Assembly: GCA_944326765.1 (NCBI GenBank)
Contig: CALVFE010000009.1
Span: 1-43,218 of the forward strand
Reading direction: 5' to 3'
Source of the DNA: an uncultured Elusimicrobiales bacterium
GTDB lineage: Bacteria; Elusimicrobiota; Elusimicrobia; Elusimicrobiales; Elusimicrobiaceae
Length of the DNA stretch: 43,218 bases
Shown here: positions 40,873-43,218 of the stretch, one piece after another
Layout of the letters: the number at the start of each line of letters is the position of its first letter
Numbering within the stretch: position 1 is the stretch's first letter
Position numbers and translations under genes: made by a program
Notes under the pieces: model-generated
Databases searched by the model: none
The model's input: the letters and a program-made list of their open reading frames with translations, nothing else
What the model was told of the DNA's origin: nothing

Positions 40873-42618
40873 TTATTTGGCTTTAGAATCCGGTTTGGAA
40901 TCGGCCGATTCTTTTAAGACGGAAGGTTCCGCCGGAGCAGCGGCGTTTGGATTCATTTGAGCCGCTATTTGCCGGTCGATTTCTTCTTGAATGGCGGCTT
41001 TCCGCTGCGCTTTGGCTGCATCTAACTGCTGTTGCAGGCGGATCAGTTCCGGATCATTTTCCAGCTGTTCGGCCGCTTTGGCCTGATACTCTTGTTCCAA
41101 TTGGGCGCGCAAGGCCGCTTCTTTGGCTTCGGCGTCTGCCTTTGCCTGCGCTTCTTGTGCGTCTTTTAACTGTTGTACCAGGGCTTCTTCCTGGGCAAGT
41201 TGTTCTTCCAAGGTGCGCACTTCGGCCAGTTTTTGTGCTTGAACTTGCAGCGCTTGCTGATAGGATTCGGCTTTTTTGACACGCAAAACATTAGCCGTCA
41301 TCGATTCGGGGAGATATTCTTCCGTAAGCATAAAGACATTTTCTCCCGCCGAATTGGAGGCGGTTAGGTCGGCTCCTTGTTGGATAAAAAAGAGCGCCAT
41401 ACGGTCATTTTTCGCTTTCACGGCACTCATCAGCGGGGTGTTGTTTGCACTGTCGCGCACATTCATATCCGCACCCGCTTTGATAAGCGCCTGCGCCGGG
41501 GCCAATTCGTCAGCGTACACGCTGTATATAATGGCGGTGCGGTCTTGAAAATCCTTCAAATTCGGATCAATCCCTTTCTGGCTCAGTAAAATATCCACAC
41601 AGTCTTGGCGGTTTTTAGCGGAGGCGCGCATCAAAGGGGTTACGCCGTTGTTATCTTGCGCGTTTACGTTCGCGCCCAAAGAAAGAAGCGTACGCAGCGC
41701 GTCGGGTTTGTTTTGCTCTACGGCATAAAAGATAGGGGTGCGGCCGGATAAGTCCGATATATTTACGTCCGCCTTACCGGTTCGCACCAGTAACCGAATG
41801 ACGTCGCTGTGTCCTTCGGCGGCCGCGGCAGATAACGCCGAAAGCCCCGTTGCCGGATTACGATAATCAATTTGAACGCCATTGGCTAAAAGAACTTTGA
41901 TATTGCCAATCAAGCCTTTTTGTGCCGAATAGATAAGCGCCGTATTGCCTGAATTATCCAGCAGATTTACCGCTTTGTTATCCAGCTTAATTACATTAGA
42001 CACCAACTTCGGATTATCTATATTCGCCGCATAAATTAAGGCGGTTTTTCCCAAATCATCTTTAGCGCTTACGTCGGCTCCGTGTTCCACTAAATAGGAA
42101 ACGACCTCCTCATTCCCCGCCGCGGCGGCGGCAATAAGCGGGGTAACGCCGTAGCTGGATTTGTCGTTGATGATTGCTTTTCCATCTTCTACCAACATTT
42201 TGATGATTTCCATATTGCCTTTTTCGGCGGCAATGGTAAGCGGCGTAATACCGGCATAATTCTTTTCGTTGACATCGACGTTGGCGTACATCAACGTACG
42301 CACCCGGTCAGGATCGCTGATTTTAACGGCACGAACTAAAGACGTATCATAAACGTATTTAGTGGTGGGACGTGGGCGATTGCCCAAGGTATCTCCTTCA
42401 TATTTCTTCTGTTCGGCGCCAAACAGCGTTCCGCGGTAAATATCGCCCGGAACCTGCGTGGCTTGCTGGGCAATAGCGTCGGTAGCAGAGCGCGGAGCGC
42501 TTTCCCCCAACACCAAGCCTTCATACCCTGTATAATAGTCGTCTTGGCTTTGGGCGGTTTGTGCGCAAAGCGGGCTGACGGCCAATGCAAAAACAAAAAT
42601 GAATCCTAGTTTTTTCAT
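40873..42618 (-). CDS. Secreted ankyrin-repeat protein with C-terminal coiled coil
   Basis: 581 residues from the ATG preceded by GGAGGA. Signal peptide MKKLGFIFVFALAVSPLCA. Residues ~95-440 form about ten ankyrin repeats (for example GITPLTIAAEKGNMEIIKML, GVTPLIAAAAAGNEEVVSYL and GVTPLMRASAKNRQDCVDIL). Residues ~450-550 form a Gln/Ala/Glu-rich coiled coil. The tail is Pro/Ser/Lys-rich. Ankyrin repeats bind protein partners; being exported, this protein would act in the periplasm or outside, including as a possible host- or neighbour-directed factor. No enzyme domain is seen. Single-gene unit with a TATAAT about 24 nt upstream. Confidence 0.88.
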   Translation of the reverse strand: MKKLGFIFVFALAVSPLCAQTAQSQDDYYTGYEGLVLGESAPRSATDAIAQQATQVPGDIYRGTLFGAEQKKYEGDTLGNRPRPTTKYVYDTSLVRAVKISDPDRVRTLMYANVDVNEKNYAGITPLTIAAEKGNMEIIKMLVEDGKAIINDKSSYGVTPLIAAAAAGNEEVVSYLVEHGADVSAKDDLGKTALIYAANIDNPKLVSNVIKLDNKAVNLLDNSGNTALIYSAQKGLIGNIKVLLANGVQIDYRNPATGLSALSAAAAEGHSDVIRLLVRTGKADVNISDLSGRTPIFYAVEQNKPDALRTLLSLGANVNAQDNNGVTPLMRASAKNRQDCVDILLSQKGIDPNLKDFQDRTAIIYSVYADELAPAQALIKAGADMNVRDSANNTPLMSAVKAKNDRMALFFIQQGADLTASNSAGENVFMLTEEYLPESMTANVLRVKKAESYQQALQVQAQKLAEVRTLEEQLAQEEALVQQLKDAQEAQAKADAEAKEAALRAQLEQEYQAKAAEQLENDPELIRLQQQLDAAKAQRKAAIQEEIDRQIAAQMNPNAAAPAEPSVLKESADSKPDSKAK

Positions 42619-42642
42619 TTGGTTTCTTCCTCCAGTTACTAT

Positions 42643-42648
42643 ATTATA
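42643..42648 (-). promoter_or_regulatory. -10 box of the ankyrin gene
   Basis: Minus-strand TATAAT, with the start expected near 42636 and GGAGGA between it and the ATG at 42618. No convincing -35. Confidence 0.45.
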
Positions 42649-42757
42649 ACCAATAACTAGCAAAAGTTTTTAATTTTTTTTATTTGTTTTTGGATTTTCC
42701 CTTTATTTAATATAAAAAGATTAAATAAAAATAAACCTTAATTTTTGGACAGAATGC

Positions 42758-42786
42758 TTGCATTTTTTATATCCAGGTTGTATGAT
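42758..42786 (+). promoter_or_regulatory. Promoter of the candidate small RNA
   Basis: TTGCAT (42758-42763), exactly 17 bp, TATGAT (42781-42786). Predicted start near 42793. Confidence 0.5.
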
Positions 42787-42792
42787 TAATAT

Positions 42793-42897
42793 ATGGTTTA
42801 GCTATACAGTTTGTTTAATTTATCCCCCAGAACCTTTCGATTTACCCCCCGAACGGTTCTGAACAAAGAGCCGGGTACATCCCCCGGCTCTTTTTTA
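42793..42897 (+). ncRNA. Candidate small RNA with three C-rich segments
   Basis: A promoter and a strong intrinsic terminator bracket ~105 nt with no usable open frame (the only ATG reads M-V-stop). CAGAACC and TTCG pair with CGAA and GGTTCTG (42828-42861) to form a long hairpin with a C-rich loop. The terminator stem GAGCCGGG (42868-42875) pairs with CCCGGCTC (42883-42890). Each section carries a run of five or six Cs after an A/T-rich stretch. C-rich loops are a known way for small RNAs to pair with Shine-Dalgarno sequences. Not matched to any known family. Confidence 0.5.
42865..42896 (+). terminator. Terminator of the candidate small RNA
   Basis: AAAGAGCCGGG (42865-42875), then CCCGGCTC (42883-42890) followed by six Ts. 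There is no upstream plus-strand CDS for it to serve; the preceding gene is on the minus strand. Confidence 0.9.
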
Positions 42898-43030
42898 TTT
42901 CTGTTATTTGGGTTCTTGAGAAAATAATTAAATTATTCCTTGTTTTCTCCTTATCTTAAATACTATTTATAAGGCAGACGCTGCGTGCGGCTTTTCTTGC
43001 CCGGCAAACTTCCTGAACCGCGCATAAAAA
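42898..43030. other. Intergenic stretch, nothing recognised
   Basis: AT-rich to about 42980, then mixed. No open frame with a ribosome site, no repeat and no hairpin comparable to its neighbours. Confidence 0.4.
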
Positions 43031-43050
43031 ACCGCCCTCTTGAGGACGGT
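43031..43050 (-). terminator. Terminator of the ferredoxin gene
   Basis: ACCGCCCTC (43031-43039), TT, GAGGACGGT (43042-43050), one G-U pair. The minus strand continues in Ts. Confidence 0.85.
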
Positions 43051-43074
43051 TTTATATTTAACCCTATGCGTTTA

Positions 43075-43218
43075 TTACAGAGCAATTGCGCTTACCGGGC
43101 AAGTACCCGCGCAGGCACCGCATTCAATGCATTTGGTTTCGTCAATTTTTCTTTTTCCTTCCACTTCGCTGATGGCGGTAACGGGGCAGGCGGATTCGCA
43201 AGCACCGCAGTTAATGCA
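43075..43218 (-). CDS. 2[4Fe-4S] ferredoxin (C-terminal part, runs off the window)
   Basis: The last 47 codons are present; the start lies beyond the right edge. CINCGACESACPVTAI and CIECGACAGTCPVSAI are two CxxCxxCxxxCP motifs, each binding one 4Fe-4S cluster with ligands shared between the halves. The linker VEGKRKIDETK and the end SAIAL are typical of clostridial-type ferredoxins of about 55 residues, so perhaps 8 residues are missing. It carries electrons for pyruvate:ferredoxin oxidoreductase, hydrogenases and similar anaerobic enzymes. A terminator follows. Confidence 0.95.
   Translation of the reverse strand, partial: CINCGACESACPVTAISEVEGKRKIDETKCIECGACAGTCPVSAIAL

Noticed and set aside
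42781..42822. Short open frame inside the candidate small RNA
   Set aside because: The only ATG reads two codons before a stop and has no ribosome site.
1..43218. CRISPR arrays, insertion sequences, prophage or attachment sites
   Set aside because: I found no regularly spaced repeats, transposase or integrase motifs, or terminal inverted repeats. The Cas4-like gene stands alone and the tRNA has no duplicated 3' end visible.

Overview
The window looks like a chromosomal segment of a Gram-negative (diderm), probably gut-associated Elusimicrobiota bacterium. That assignment is an inference. It rests on two pilin-like genes with the N-terminal signature common in Elusimicrobium ([13 protein letters not shown]...P.YEKAV), a long pyrophosphate-type phosphofructokinase, and many outer-membrane barrels and secreted helical proteins. 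No rRNA, CRISPR array, transposase, integrase or phage gene is visible.

Layout. 1-3.5 kb: the end of an unidentified gene, then two pilin-like genes flanking a coupled pair, a Cys-rich PD-(D/E)XK-like protein and a beta-CASP metallo-beta-lactamase hydrolase. 3.5-7.4 kb (minus): FadL-type barrel, TPR membrane protein, dCMP deaminase, DUF486 membrane protein and a secreted orphan. 7.7-12.3 kb (plus): a four-gene TolC/MacA/MacB-type tripartite efflux operon. 12.6-15.4 kb (minus): an unusual fusion of a secreted domain to an MFS transporter, preceded by a structured leader and an intrinsic terminator. 15.8-17.4 kb: ECF sigma factor, zinc-finger anti-sigma and a charged periplasmic coiled-coil protein. 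17.6-20.2 kb (minus): a small lipoprotein, then a tightly packed operon of D12 adenine methylase, HEAGH membrane protein and GtrA.

20.4-23.8 kb: a complete aaxABC-type arginine uptake, decarboxylation and agmatine export operon like that of Chlamydia. 24-29.1 kb: TraF_2-like barrel, voltage-gated K+ channel, sirtuin, HD hydrolase, GDPD-like protein and DUF805. 29.2-34.6 kb (minus): an orphan TaqI/Eco57I-like DNA methyltransferase, a secreted orphan and PPi-dependent phosphofructokinase. 35-40.8 kb (plus): tRNA-Arg(UCU), another secreted orphan, a stand-alone Fe-S RecB/Cas4-like nuclease, an LtaS/MdoB-like phosphoglycerol transferase and a glycerol-kinase-like FGGY kinase. 40.9-43.2 kb: a secreted ankyrin/coiled-coil protein, a candidate small RNA and the end of a 2[4Fe-4S] ferredoxin gene.

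The most promising undescribed items are the leader RNA/attenuator of the MFS fusion (15463-15692), the C-rich candidate small RNA (42793-42897), the T12-tract promoters of the twin pilin genes, the coupled PD-(D/E)XK/beta-CASP pair, a diverged family of secreted proteins, and a recurring arrangement of -10 boxes 6-7 nt before ATG that suggests leaderless mRNAs.
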